A stretch of 47,268 nucleotides of DNA from Rhodospirillaceae bacterium (GTDB lineage: Bacteria; Pseudomonadota; Alphaproteobacteria; UBA6615), in the NCBI GenBank assembly GCA_002724635.1, contig PBPM01000019.1:1-47268 (forward strand), given 5' to 3'. The notes under the pieces were generated by a model. That model had not been told where the DNA came from. It saw only the letters and a list, made by a program, of their open reading frames with translations, and made no database searches. Every line of letters starts with the position of its first letter. The first letter of the stretch is position 1. Shown piece after piece: positions 9,124 to 18,387 of the stretch. The translations under genes and the position numbers were made by a program.

Positions 9124-10047
9124 ATGGAATTTCTCGCCGATCTCGACTGGACCCGATACTGGTTCATGTTCCCCGTATCGATGGGAGTCGCGACCACGGC
9201 GATGCTGAGTGGAATCGGCGGCGCCGCTCTGTTTGCCCCGATCTTCCTGATCATCTTTCCGATTTTGGGCCCCGACTTTGTGCTCGCGGGCACGGCCGCA
9301 GCGATCGGGACGGCGTTGATGACGGAGGTCTTCGGGTTCTCGTCGGGCTTCGTGGGCTACTACCGCAAGAAACTGATCCATTTCCGCAGCGCGTTTCCGT
9401 TCCTGATGGTCTCCGTGCCGGTCGCGATCGTCGGCGCGCTGTTGCTGGCGACGCTGCAGTATCAGGAAGCGCTGCTCAAGGGCGCCTACGCGCTGCTGAT
9501 GCTGATCTTGGCGCCGATCATCTTCCGGCATCATCCACCGGAACAGATTGTCACCGAGGGGCAGGACGAGTTCGAGGGCACCGGCCGCGAACCCATAAGT
9601 GTCACGGCGGCCGACGGTCAGGTCTACAACTTCAAGAAACCGAAGCAGGGCGCCGGCGGCGCGGCGACCACGGGTGTCGGTTCGTTCCTGACCGGACTGC
9701 TTGGGGTCGGCGTCGGTGAGGTGATCATGCCGCAGCTGGTTAAGCGCAATCACGTCCCCGTGCCGGTCGCGGCGGCGACGTCGGTCTTCATCGTGATTGT
9801 TACCATAGCGGCTGCGTCCTTCACTCAGGTGTCCGCGCTGATCGCGGCGGGTGGTGTGAACGCGATTCCCTGGAACCTGGTTTGTTACACGATCCCCGGT
9901 GTAATCATCGGCGGGCAGATCGGTCCGCGGCTCCAGGGTGCGATCTCCCAGCGCACGATGGAAAAGACCATCGCTACGCTGTTCGGCATTATCGGCCTTG
10001 CCATGGGCTTCATCGCCCTGCGCGAGCTCGGTGTGTTCGGCGCCTAG
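9124..10047 (+). CDS. TauE/SafE family sulfite/anion exporter (COG0730)
   Basis: Start ATG 9124 follows AAGGGACGACCCG and gives 307 residues, the usual size. The protein has several hydrophobic segments, beginning with residues about 12-45 (WFMFPVSMGVATTAMLSG then GAALFAPIFLIIFPILG), a central hydrophilic loop (residues about 140-180, EQIVTEGQDEFEGTGREP), and a second transmembrane half starting GVGSFLTGLLGVGVGEVIMP. This repeat of a glycine-rich half with a central loop is characteristic of TauE/SafE permeases, which export sulfite, sulfoacetate or other organosulfur anions. The substrate cannot be told from the sequence. It is divergent from the SDR gene at 8911 with 212 bases between, and may stand alone. 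Confidence 0.85.
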   Translation: MEFLADLDWTRYWFMFPVSMGVATTAMLSGIGGAALFAPIFLIIFPILGPDFVLAGTAAAIGTALMTEVFGFSSGFVGYYRKKLIHFRSAFPFLMVSVPVAIVGALLLATLQYQEALLKGAYALLMLILAPIIFRHHPPEQIVTEGQDEFEGTGREPISVTAADGQVYNFKKPKQGAGGAATTGVGSFLTGLLGVGVGEVIMPQLVKRNHVPVPVAAATSVFIVIVTIAAASFTQVSALIAAGGVNAIPWNLVCYTIPGVIIGGQIGPRLQGAISQRTMEKTIATLFGIIGLAMGFIALRELGVFGA

Positions 10048-10553
10048 GGGAAACCATCTATGGCATGTCACTCTGCTTGTCCGAAAACCGCAACCGCGGC
10101 CGCCGCCATCGACAAGTAACCGGCTTTATATTCCGCGGGGGGCTGGTGCTCGGCGTCAGCCGGGTTGCGGATAAGAGCTTGTTCGTTTTGGTGAGCGGCG
10201 AAAGCTGACCGTTTCCTTAGCATAGGTTCTCAAGACATATGTTGGCAGCGGTAATGCGTGCGAAATCGACGTATGGTCTGGCGTTTCGCTGCCGATGTAT
10301 GGGAGTTCATGTCTATTGGAGTGCACTTGGTTTATGGTTTCCGGCTTGAAACCATGGGTTCAATTGCCTAAATCGGACGGCGATCGGCCTGCAGGGACTC
10401 TGGAAACCCCCTGCGCAGAACAGGATTATGCCGGACAGTTAACGGCAACGGCGAGATAGTTGACCATAGACCAGAATAGAACGCCGACGCCGTCATCATC
10501 GATCTGGGATGCGAGGCCGTCTTTTGACGGCTTGCTTGGGAGGGAATAGCGAC
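10048..10553. other. Intergenic stretch without recognisable gene
   Basis: About 500 bases between the TauE-type gene and the ABC operon. I find no convincing coding sequence: the open frames here lack family motifs and plausible ribosome-binding sites. The stretch is visibly less GC-rich in parts (around 10210-10380) than the coding sequence on either side, which suits a promoter region for the downstream ABC operon, but I cannot assign a specific -35/-10 pair. Confidence 0.5.
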
Positions 10554-11546
10554 GTGACGACACTGCTCGATATACGGGGGCTGACCAAGACCTACGGCCC
10601 CATTACCGCGGTCGACGATGTTTCTTTCTCGGTCGATCAGGGTGAGGTGCTCGGGTTCATCGGCCCGAATGGGTCGGGAAAGTCGACCACTATGAAGGTT
10701 GTGACGGGGTTCCTTGCGCCGACTAGTGGTTCCGTCGAGGTGGCGGGGCGCGATGTGACTCGCTATCCGCTCGAGATCAAGCGTCGGATCGGTTATCTGC
10801 CGGAGGGAGCACCGCTTTACGGAGATATGACGCCCATCTCGTTGCTGAAATTCGTTTGCAAGGTGCGCCGGCTGTCGAATGAACAGACCAAGCGCGGGAT
10901 TGATTATGCGGTCGAAAAGCTGCACATCTCCAACGTGCTGTATCAGCCGATCGAGACCCTCTCGAAGGGATATAAACGTCGCGTCGGTCTGGCCCAAGCA
11001 ATCGTTCATGAACCTGATCTTCTAATTCTCGACGAGCCGACGGATGGGCTCGATCCGAACCAGAAGCATGAGGTGCGCGAGTTATTAAAGGAGATGTCGG
11101 GCAAGAAGGCCGTCATCATCTCCACCCATATTCTGGAGGAGGTCGAGGCCGTCTGCTCGCGGGCAATCGTGATCGCAAAGGGGAAGCTGGTGGCTGATGA
11201 TGACCCGCTCTCGATGCAAGCGCGCTCGCGTCTGCACAATGCGGTTGGCATTCGTATCCCGTCAGCCCAAGCACAGGCCTGCATCGATGTTCTCAACGGC
11301 GTGGACGGCGTGGAACAGGTGCGCCGGTCTGTCGAGACCGCTGCCACCGTGGAACTGCTCGCCATTGCGGGTGACGGGGCCGACATTCTTGGCGCCGTCC
11401 GTAACGCGATGGATGAGAAGGGCGTAAAGGTGGAAGAGATCTTCGTCGAACGCGGGCGTCTCGAGGACGTGTTCCGCGATCTGACTTATGCCGTTGAGGG
11501 TCTTCAGCAGGATCCCGATGCGAACATGGAGGCGAGCCATGCTTAA
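10554..11546 (+). CDS. ABC transporter ATP-binding protein, GldA-like (ABC-2 type)
   Basis: Start GTG 10554 (V-T-T-L-L-D-I-R-G) follows GGGAGGGAATAGC and gives 330 residues. Walker A is GPNGSGKST, the signature is ETLSKGYKRRVGLAQA (LSKGY variant of LSGGQ), Walker B is DLLILDEPTDGLDPNQ, and the H-loop is STHILEEVE. The roughly 100-residue C-terminal extension (IPSAQAQACIDVLNGVDGV) resembles the regulatory tail of DrrA/GldA-type exporters. It powers the permease encoded next, with which it overlaps by 8 bases. In Bacteroidetes the GldA-GldF-GldG set supports gliding; in proteobacteria without gliding the same set is common and of undefined role. Confidence 0.93.
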   Translation: MTTLLDIRGLTKTYGPITAVDDVSFSVDQGEVLGFIGPNGSGKSTTMKVVTGFLAPTSGSVEVAGRDVTRYPLEIKRRIGYLPEGAPLYGDMTPISLLKFVCKVRRLSNEQTKRGIDYAVEKLHISNVLYQPIETLSKGYKRRVGLAQAIVHEPDLLILDEPTDGLDPNQKHEVRELLKEMSGKKAVIISTHILEEVEAVCSRAIVIAKGKLVADDDPLSMQARSRLHNAVGIRIPSAQAQACIDVLNGVDGVEQVRRSVETAATVELLAIAGDGADILGAVRNAMDEKGVKVEEIFVERGRLEDVFRDLTYAVEGLQQDPDANMEASHA

Positions 11547-12273
11547 TGTTTGGATTGTCGCGCGCCGTGAGCTTTCGGCTTATTTTACATCTCCTCTGGC
11601 CTATGTTTTCATCGTTATATTCTTGGCGCTAGCGGGCGGCCTGACCTTCTTCTTCGGGCAATGGCTCGAGCGGGGGCAGGCAGACCTGCAGGTCTTCTTC
11701 ATCTATCATCCCTATCTTTACCTGTTTCTGATACCCGCCGTCGGGATGCGGCTTTGGGCCGAGGAGCGTAAGTCTGGCACGATCGAGTTTCTGCTCACCC
11801 TTCCGGTGACTACCGGACAGATCGTAATCGGAAAGTTCCTGGCCGCCTGGGTCTTCGCCGGCATCGCGCTGGCGCTGACCTTCCCCATGTGGGTTACCGT
11901 GAACATGCTGGGACAGCCAGACAATGGCGTGATCCTCGCTGCCTATATTGGCAGCTGGCTTATGGCAGGCGGCTTCTTGGCACTTAGTGCGTGCGTGTCG
12001 GCATTGACGAAGAACCAGGTCATCGCGTTTGTCCTCGCATCCGCACTCTGCTTTGTCTTCATGATGAGCGGAGTCGAAATCATCCAGTCGTTCTTCCGAG
12101 CGTGGGCACCGCAGGCCTTCGTGGAATCGATCGCGGAACTCAGCTTCCTGACTAACTTCGGCGAGGTGTCGCAGGGCGTGATCGACATCCGCGATCTCAT
12201 CTATTTCCTCTCCGTTATCGGTGTCGCACTGTTCGTCAATGCGGCGATCGTCGAAGCGAAGAAGGGGGTCTGA
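11539..12273 (+). CDS. ABC-2 type transporter permease, GldF-like
   Basis: Start ATG 11539 (M-L-N-V-W-I-V-A-R-R-E-L) has GGAGGCGAGCC upstream and overlaps the ATP-binding gene, giving 244 residues. Six hydrophobic segments are visible, including YVFIVIFLALAGGLTFFFG near the N-terminus and YFLSVIGVALFVNAAIVEA at the C-terminus, as in ABC-2 permeases. MRLWAEERKSGTIEFLLTLP is the characteristic ABC-2 motif between the second and third segments. It forms the membrane channel of the exporter in the inner membrane. The GldG-like gene begins 3 bases after its stop. Confidence 0.92.
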   Translation: MLNVWIVARRELSAYFTSPLAYVFIVIFLALAGGLTFFFGQWLERGQADLQVFFIYHPYLYLFLIPAVGMRLWAEERKSGTIEFLLTLPVTTGQIVIGKFLAAWVFAGIALALTFPMWVTVNMLGQPDNGVILAAYIGSWLMAGGFLALSACVSALTKNQVIAFVLASALCFVFMMSGVEIIQSFFRAWAPQAFVESIAELSFLTNFGEVSQGVIDIRDLIYFLSVIGVALFVNAAIVEAKKGV

Positions 12274-12276
12274 GCC

Positions 12277-14211
12277 ATGTGGGATCGACTTCGCAACGCC
12301 GACCGCCAGGCGCTGGCCTGGGCCACCATCGGCCTCGCCATTGTTTTCTTTCTATCACTCAACGCGCTTTCTAACGCCGTGCTGACGAGCACGCGGCTAG
12401 ACCTGACGCAGGACCGCCTTTTCACCCTTTCAGATGGCACACGCGACGTGCTGGCATCACTCGAGGAACCGATCGATCTTCGCTTTTACTATTCCGAACG
12501 CTTTGACGAGATCGGTCCGAACATTGCGCGCCACTCCGATCGGGTGCGGGAGCTTCTCGATGAGTATGAGCGCCTATCGAACGGCATGATTCGTATCGAG
12601 GTGTTCGATCCGCAGCCATTCTCGACTGAAGAGGACCTGGCGGTGAGCGATGGCCTGCAAGGGCTTCCCTTCGACCAGTCGGGCGCACGCGCCTATTTCG
12701 GTGTCTCGGGCACCAACTCGACGGATGACCTTGATGCCATCGGCTATCTCGCGCCCGAGCGCAGTCCGTTCTTGGAGTATGACCTGACACGGCTCATCTC
12801 AAACCTGGCCCAACCCGAGAAGCCGGTCGTAGCATTATTAACGGACCTCCCGTTCCAAGGCACCCAGTTCGACAATTTCAAGCCCTGGCTGATTGTCGAC
12901 GGCATGCGCCAGTTTTTCGACGTCAAGTTTCTAGATAAGGATACGACCAAGCTACCCGAGGGTACGGAAGTCTTGGTGATTGCGGGTGTGCACACAATCA
13001 CCGATGAACTCCTCTACGATATGGACCAGTTTGCGGTGAATGGCGGCCGCGTTTTGGCCTTCGCGGACCCCTATGCTGAATCGATGGCATTGCTGGGCCC
13101 GGCTGCAGGCCAGCTGCCGCCACCCGGTGTCGGACAAGCCGCGATCGAGCCTCTGCTCAACGCGTGGGGTGTCACTGTCGTGCGCGGCGACTTTGTCGCA
13201 AACCTCGATGATGCAGTCCGGGTCGGGTTCCCGAATCCGGAGACTGGCCAGCAGGTTGCAGTCGACTATGTTGCATGGTTGACCCTGCAGGGTGACCGAT
13301 TTGCTAATGAGGACCCGGTCGCGTCACAGCTACAACGCATCGTCGTTAGCTCGTCGGGCGCATTCATGCCGGCCGAAGATGCCGAGACGCAGTTGGAGCC
13401 GCTGATCTTCACGACGCCTACCTCGGATCTCATGAGTGCATTCGAGATTGCCCAGCAGCCGAACCCGATCTCGCTTCTTGACCGTTTCGAGCCGCAGGAT
13501 ACTGTCTATAACCTCGCCGCGCGGGTTACCGGCAAGATCAAGTCAGCATTCCCCGACGGTCCGCCGGAGAAGATGATCGAGGCGCAGGAGGGTGCGGCGG
13601 CGGCCGATGTGCTCCGCGCAGCCCACAAGAGCGCCGCCGAGACCGATGCCAGCATCATCTTGGTGGGTGATGTGGACATGCTCGCCAACCAGAACTGGGC
13701 CCAGGTTCAGGAAGTGGCGGGCGAGCAGGGGGCGATCCCTACGGCAAATAATGCTGATTTCTTCATCAATGCGATAGACAATCTGCGCGGCAGTCAGGGT
13801 CTTGTCGGACTTCGCGGACGTGGTTTCTCGATTCGTCCGTTCGAAGTGATCGAAGAGATGCGTGCAGATGCCGACAACCAATTCCGCAGCAAGGAGCAGG
13901 AACTCCTGACCCGCATCACGGAGATGGACGAAACCATCGAGCGTCTCCAGCGCGAAGAGCAGACCACGGGGGTGATCCTGACGGCGAAACAGCAGGAAGA
14001 GATCGATAACTTCCGGCTAGAGATGCTCGATCTGCGCAAGGAGCTCCGCGACGTACAGCGTTCCTTGCGCGAGGATGTGGAGTCGCTGGAACGCCGAGTG
14101 CGTGTATTCAACATCTGGGCCGTGCCGTTGGTGATTGCCGTGTTGGCTATTCTCCTAGCGGTGGTTCGTAGAATTCGCCGGTCGCGGTATCACCGTGCCG
14201 TGCTTCACTAG
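12277..14211 (+). CDS. GldG-family ABC-type transport system auxiliary protein
   Basis: A 644-residue protein with one N-terminal transmembrane helix (about 15-37, ATIGLAIVFFLSLNALSN), a large periplasmic region, a charged coiled coil (about 535-608, rich in E, R, Q and L) and one C-terminal helix (about 614-633, IWAVPLVIAVLAILLAVVRR). The segment RLDLTQDRLFTLSDGTRDVL is the hallmark N-terminus of the GldG/ABC_transp_aux family. No enzymatic motif is known for this family; it is thought to work with the ABC-2 permease. It is coupled to the permease gene (3 bases) and followed after 10 bases by the DUF4340 gene, the usual partner. Confidence 0.9.
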   Translation: MWDRLRNADRQALAWATIGLAIVFFLSLNALSNAVLTSTRLDLTQDRLFTLSDGTRDVLASLEEPIDLRFYYSERFDEIGPNIARHSDRVRELLDEYERLSNGMIRIEVFDPQPFSTEEDLAVSDGLQGLPFDQSGARAYFGVSGTNSTDDLDAIGYLAPERSPFLEYDLTRLISNLAQPEKPVVALLTDLPFQGTQFDNFKPWLIVDGMRQFFDVKFLDKDTTKLPEGTEVLVIAGVHTITDELLYDMDQFAVNGGRVLAFADPYAESMALLGPAAGQLPPPGVGQAAIEPLLNAWGVTVVRGDFVANLDDAVRVGFPNPETGQQVAVDYVAWLTLQGDRFANEDPVASQLQRIVVSSSGAFMPAEDAETQLEPLIFTTPTSDLMSAFEIAQQPNPISLLDRFEPQDTVYNLAARVTGKIKSAFPDGPPEKMIEAQEGAAAADVLRAAHKSAAETDASIILVGDVDMLANQNWAQVQEVAGEQGAIPTANNADFFINAIDNLRGSQGLVGLRGRGFSIRPFEVIEEMRADADNQFRSKEQELLTRITEMDETIERLQREEQTTGVILTAKQQEEIDNFRLEMLDLRKELRDVQRSLREDVESLERRVRVFNIWAVPLVIAVLAILLAVVRRIRRSRYHRAVLH

Positions 14212-14221
14212 GGGGCTAAGT

Positions 14222-15280
14222 ATGAGTCCAAGTGTATTTCTGGGCTGGCTGGTCGTTACGGTCGTCACCGTCGTCCTGACCGTTGCCGTCGGAATTGGAA
14301 AAGAGACCGCGTCCTTCGACTTCGTTAAACGTGAGCCGGTATTCGCGGACCTTCGCCAGGCGCCGGACAGCGCCGCGCAGATTGAAATCAAGAGCCGCTT
14401 CGGCGAGTTCACAATGAACAAGAGTGGTGAAGGCTGGGTCACTCCGGAACGCAACGATTATCCTATCGACGGAAACGACGTGCGGCGCCTGATTGTCGGA
14501 CTGTCGGATATGCGGCTCGTTGAACGGAAGACAGCGAATCCGGATCGTTTCTATCGGCTCGAGGTTCAAGATATTGACACGGAGCTTTCGGATTCAGCCT
14601 ATGTAAAGGTCGCGAATGCGAGGGGATCCGTCCTGGCGGAGGCCATAATCGGTCGCCCGAGCGCACGTTTCTTTGATGGCCGCGTTTCGGGCACCTATAT
14701 CCGCGAGCCCGGGACCAACAATGTCTGGCTGGTCAGCGGCGTCACGAATGTGCAGACGCGCCTGACCCCTTGGCTGCAGCGCGATATTGTGCAGATTGCG
14801 GCCAAACAGGTGGCGCAGATCTCGATTGGGGAGGGCGAGCGGGCGTATACTTTGTCGCGTCCGGCGGCGTCGGATGAAAGTTTCACTATCACGGGAGCGC
14901 CCGAAGGACGTGAGCTCGACGGTAGTAAGGCGACATCTGTGAGTCGTGCCCTCGCATCAGTCGAACTTGAGGATGTGCGCCCGCGTAGCGAAATTGCGCT
15001 GCCGTCTGATGCGGCGGTCGCGGCGTTCTCGACCTTTGATGGCGTGACCGTAACCGTCCGGCTTGCCGAAATTGATCGTAAGAAATGGGCGGATTTCGAG
15101 GCTACTTATACAGGCGATCCGGAAGATCAGTCGGATGTGGCCAAGACCGCGCGCGCGATAGTTGACGCGATCAACCGGCGGGTTGGCGACTGGACCTATT
15201 GGCTGCCGAGCACGACGTTTGAGAACTTGACCCGGCCGATCAACGATATGCTGGTCGCGAAGAACGACAGCAGCTCGTAA
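14222..15280 (+). CDS. DUF4340 domain-containing protein
   Basis: Start ATG 14222 follows a GGGGGC Shine-Dalgarno and gives 352 residues. One N-terminal hydrophobic helix (SVFLGWLVVTVVTVVLTVAV) anchors or exports it; the rest is predicted soluble periplasmic sequence. The pattern of a beta-rich module (EIKSRFGEFTMNKSGEGWV; later ERAYTLSRPAASDESFTITG) repeated twice is what DUF4340 proteins show. Its molecular function is unknown. Consistent linkage to GldG-type and ABC-2 genes suggests it is a periplasmic component of the same envelope system. It ends the operon, with a strong terminator 25 bases after its stop. Confidence 0.88.
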   Translation: MSPSVFLGWLVVTVVTVVLTVAVGIGKETASFDFVKREPVFADLRQAPDSAAQIEIKSRFGEFTMNKSGEGWVTPERNDYPIDGNDVRRLIVGLSDMRLVERKTANPDRFYRLEVQDIDTELSDSAYVKVANARGSVLAEAIIGRPSARFFDGRVSGTYIREPGTNNVWLVSGVTNVQTRLTPWLQRDIVQIAAKQVAQISIGEGERAYTLSRPAASDESFTITGAPEGRELDGSKATSVSRALASVELEDVRPRSEIALPSDAAVAAFSTFDGVTVTVRLAEIDRKKWADFEATYTGDPEDQSDVAKTARAIVDAINRRVGDWTYWLPSTTFENLTRPINDMLVAKNDSSS

Positions 15281-15305
15281 GCTGCCACCGATTTTTGTAT
15301 CCTTG

Positions 15306-15333
15306 AACGGCCCGCAGGACTGCGGGCCGTTTT
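15306..15333 (+). terminator. Rho-independent terminator after ABC/GldG/DUF4340 operon
   Basis: A perfect 11-bp GC-rich stem (15306-15316 pairing with 15321-15331, core CGGCCCGCA/TGCGGGCCG) with a GGAC tetraloop, running into TTTT at 15330-15333. It lies between the DUF4340 stop and the next SDR start, so the SDR is likely transcribed from its own promoter or by read-through. Confidence 0.85.
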
Positions 15334-15351
15334 CTGTCGGGAGGACATCCA

Positions 15352-16143
15352 ATGGATCTTGGACTAACCGGAAAGCGCGCCTTGGTGTTGGGTGCTAGCC
15401 GAGGGATCGGGCGTGGAATCGCCGAGGCGCTGGCAGCTGAGGGTGCGCGGGTCATCGTTGCCAGCCGTGACGGCGATGCCTGCAGTGCCGCTGCCGCGGC
15501 GATGGCCGGAATGCACCATGTGGAAACACATGGGGTCGCGTGCGATATGTCCGATATCGATGCCGTTGATCGGGTCGCTGCGTTTGCTGAGGACACATTC
15601 GGCGGGATCGACGTCCTTGTCAACAACACCGGCGGGCCGCCGTTCGGGCCCGTGAGCGAAGTGGGATCGGACGTCTGGCGGAGTTCCTTCGAGGCGATGT
15701 TCGTGAGCGTGACTCGGCTCACCAGACACCTGTTACCGGGAATGCGCGCGCGTGCGTGGGGGCGCATTCTACTGGTGACGTCGACCGGTGTCGTGGAGCC
15801 GATCCCAGCACTAGGGATCTCCAATTCGATCCGCATCGCGTTGACCAACTGGGCAAAGACACTGTCGTTTGAAATTGCGCCTGACGGCGTGACTATCAAT
15901 GCGCTGATGCCAGGGCGTATCGCGACGGATCGGATCGAACAGCTGTACGAGCTCACGGCCAAGGCTCAGGGCAAGAGCATTGACGTTGTGAAGGCAGATG
16001 TCGCGTCGCAGATTCCCATGGGACGGGTGGGGAGCGTTGAGGAGTTTGGCGCGATGGCTGCATTTCTTGCGAGTGAGAAGGCCGGATACGTCACTGGTAC
16101 AGCGACCGCGATTGACGGCGGCCTCACTCAGCGCGGGGTATAA
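15352..16143 (+). CDS. SDR family oxidoreductase lacking the canonical Tyr-Lys pair
   Basis: A 263-residue SDR with coenzyme loop GASRGIGRGIAEALAAEGA, NNTGGPP and the C-terminal YVTGTATAIDGG. Where classical members carry YxxxK, this protein reads ALGISNSIRIALTNWAKTL; aligned on the downstream AL..(W/L)AKTL helix, Tyr is replaced by Ser and Lys by Arg. Other FabG-annotated SDRs with an SNxxR arrangement exist, and their activity is poorly defined. The ATG at 15352 follows GGGAGGACATCCA, a good Shine-Dalgarno. It is separated from the upstream operon by a terminator and has a 600-base non-coding stretch after it, so it looks monocistronic. Confidence 0.87.
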   Translation: MDLGLTGKRALVLGASRGIGRGIAEALAAEGARVIVASRDGDACSAAAAAMAGMHHVETHGVACDMSDIDAVDRVAAFAEDTFGGIDVLVNNTGGPPFGPVSEVGSDVWRSSFEAMFVSVTRLTRHLLPGMRARAWGRILLVTSTGVVEPIPALGISNSIRIALTNWAKTLSFEIAPDGVTINALMPGRIATDRIEQLYELTAKAQGKSIDVVKADVASQIPMGRVGSVEEFGAMAAFLASEKAGYVTGTATAIDGGLTQRGV

Positions 16144-16749
16144 TCGTCAGCTGCAGGATAAAGTTCCATAAAAAATCAGACGGTTGCATCGGCACTTAGG
16201 TTCGCCATACCTTCGCAGGCATTCAGGTAAACCGAGTTGGCAACGATCCATGGTGTGCCAACCGAAAGTCGGGGAAAAGCCGGTAAAGGAAACGAAGGTC
16301 GCGAGGCGCCGCCGGAAACCACAACCGCGAGCACTTAAACATCGCCGCGGTTCCCGCTTTTCTATAAGGCACCGTGTCCCGACGAAGCCGGCCGACATGC
16401 GAACTTCAGTCTGGTTGACGATATGGCGCTCGCGTTTAAAACCAAAGGTAATGCAGCCTCGATCAATGTAGTCGAGTTCGCCATTGTATCGCGCCACCAC
16501 CTGACCGAGTTGCGCGTTACGCCTTCGCCGGGGATGTACATCCGGGCAATGTTGGACTCGGCGTCCAAACTTCCTAATCGTGCATGTGCGCTCCAGGATT
16601 CGAACGTTTTGTTGTAATTTTTTGTCGATGGAATTCGACGCCTCCACGCACGGAATAGGACGGTTTGACCTGCGCATGTGTGACCGGGACGTCGGAATTC
16701 GATGCGGGGGTTAGTAATGTGGGCACAAACAGAGATGGTTTTATAAAAG
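16144..16749. other. About 600 bases with no confident gene; possible decayed gene remnant
   Basis: No recognised gene. Composition is less GC-rich than the flanks and codon use in all open frames is poor. A minus-strand frame (16147-16677) contains VVARYNGELDYIDRGCITF followed by KRERHIVNQTEVR, which faintly recalls the last strands and KRxR..(N)Q tail of alphaproteobacterial PilZ proteins, but the upstream part does not fit without frameshifts. I treat it as non-coding or as a decayed remnant. Confidence 0.4.
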
Positions 16750-18387
16750 TCATGAGTTGATCTTTACGCCATCGGTGACGAGGCGCTCGAGTGCGGCGGG
16801 CGAGTCGACATCCGTTAGAACGGCATCGTCCGGCATCGGAACCTCCAGGACTACGTCGTCATAGTCGCCGATCAGGTGTTTTGCGCCTACGTCGCCGCCC
16901 AATGCGGCCATATCGTCGAAGAAGCGCCTATCCCAAAATACAGGATTACCGCGTTTTCCGCCCCGTGTTGGCACACAAATGAGATGGCCCTCTTCGGGGT
17001 CATGCGCCGCGACGAGGCTTTGTAGATGCTCGCTCGCAACCTTCGGCATGTCACCCAACGCGATCAGGGCGCCGTCGCACTCCTCAGGTACCGCCGCTAC
17101 GCCGGCTCGGAGGGAGGTGCTGAGGCCGTCCGCGAAGTTGGGGTTGTGGACATATTGTACATCGCCGCCAACTGCGCTGCGGAGCGCATCGGATTGATGT
17201 CCGGTCACGATGATGATCGGGGCTGCACCCGCCTCGCGTGCTGCATCCACGGCGTGCCGTACCATGGGTTTCCCATCGACCTCTATCAGGAGCTTATTGA
17301 TCTGGCCCATGCGACGGGACTGTCCAGCGGCTAGTACGATTGCCGCGAAACGGGCTGGCGCTGCAGCGGGGCGCCGGTTGCGCGGGGCGGCCTGTGTGCG
17401 GGGCAGAGGGCGGGAAGGTATTTCCTTCATCAGGCCGCCAACCCCGAGCCCCATGATCTGCGTCCCGTCGATGGGGATGTCGGCGACGATTCGCTCAAGG
17501 ATTAGGTCGTTTCCGCCTGGCCTGGACGAGCGCGCGGAACCCGGCAGGGCGAGAACTGGCACATCGCCGACCCGCGCCAGCACTGTTAGGTTCCCGGGAT
17601 CAACGGGCATGCCAAAATGCTCGACCCGGCCGCCCGCACGGACGATTGCAGCGGGGATCACATCGCGCCGGTCCGTGGTCGCCGATGCACCGACGACGAG
17701 AACCAGTTCCGCCCCGCCGCCGGTAAGGCGATGCAGTGCCGCTTCGATCGCAATCTCATCATGATCGACCGTGAATGGAGCGGCAAGAGTGCAGCCAAGA
17801 GCTTCAACGCGGGCACGAATGACCCCTTCGGTCTTAACTAGTATTTTCTCGGGCAGCCCGGGCAGGTTAGTTTGGATGAGGCCGATCTGCCGTGCTCGGT
17901 AGGGACGTACAGATATAGGCTCTACGGCGGCGGCGACCTCTGCGTCAGTCAGGGATGCCTCACTGACGGCGAAGGGAATGATCTTGATCGTAGCGAGGAG
18001 TTGGTCCTCCTCGACCCGGTCAAGGGGGTGTAATGTCGAGATCGTGATGCCCTCATCAATGCAATTGATTCGGTCTACTGTCTCAGCGGCGAGCATGGCA
18101 AGCCCGGCATGTTTCGCAAAGAGGTTCACCCGACCGGTCCCCTGGACACCCACACGAATTCCTGCACCGCTCGCCGCCGTCGCTAGGCGCAACGCGGCAG
18201 CATTCTCGTCGATGTCGTCGGCCTCAAAGATCGCGACGGTAACTTCTTTAATGCCCGCGGCGGAAAGATACGCTACGTCCGAAGCATTTAGGACGTGACC
18301 TTTTCGGAAGCGACGTTCACCGAAGGTCTGCCCGTGCACTAGCATGGCGTCCTCGGCCTGCGACAGGGGGACAGGGCCGAACTTCAT
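16750..18387 (-). CDS. Fusion of MoeA/MoCF-like molybdopterin-binding domain and MocA-like nucleotidyltransferase
   Basis: A 545-residue two-domain protein. Residues about 1-330 resemble the molybdopterin-binding (MoCF/MoeA-like) module, with GEVxG-related segments such as LVLVVGASATTDRRDVIPAA and PVLALPGSARSS. Residues about 345-540 form a MobA/MocA-type nucleotidyltransferase: AIVLAAGQSRRMG, NKLLIEVDGKPMVRH, LGDMP and GGKRGNPVFW. MocA transfers CMP to molybdopterin to make the cytosine dinucleotide cofactor used by xanthine-oxidase-family enzymes. Being last in the cox cluster, with its start overlapping the XdhC-like stop by 4 bases, it most likely makes or inserts the MCD cofactor of this CoxL. 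Known similar fusions occur in other molybdenum hydroxylase operons. Confidence 0.87.
   Translation of the reverse strand: MKFGPVPLSQAEDAMLVHGQTFGERRFRKGHVLNASDVAYLSAAGIKEVTVAIFEADDIDENAAALRLATAASGAGIRVGVQGTGRVNLFAKHAGLAMLAAETVDRINCIDEGITISTLHPLDRVEEDQLLATIKIIPFAVSEASLTDAEVAAAVEPISVRPYRARQIGLIQTNLPGLPEKILVKTEGVIRARVEALGCTLAAPFTVDHDEIAIEAALHRLTGGGAELVLVVGASATTDRRDVIPAAIVRAGGRVEHFGMPVDPGNLTVLARVGDVPVLALPGSARSSRPGGNDLILERIVADIPIDGTQIMGLGVGGLMKEIPSRPLPRTQAAPRNRRPAAAPARFAAIVLAAGQSRRMGQINKLLIEVDGKPMVRHAVDAAREAGAAPIIIVTGHQSDALRSAVGGDVQYVHNPNFADGLSTSLRAGVAAVPEECDGALIALGDMPKVASEHLQSLVAAHDPEEGHLICVPTRGGKRGNPVFWDRRFFDDMAALGGDVGAKHLIGDYDDVVLEVPMPDDAVLTDVDSPAALERLVTDGVKINS

Noticed and set aside
9064-10071. 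335-codon minus-strand frame
   Set aside because: Antisense to the TauE-type permease; low-complexity charged translation.
16147-16677. 176-codon minus-strand frame as a genuine gene
   Set aside because: No convincing domain, atypical residue composition (excess Arg and Cys) and no ribosome-binding site; only a faint PilZ-like tail.
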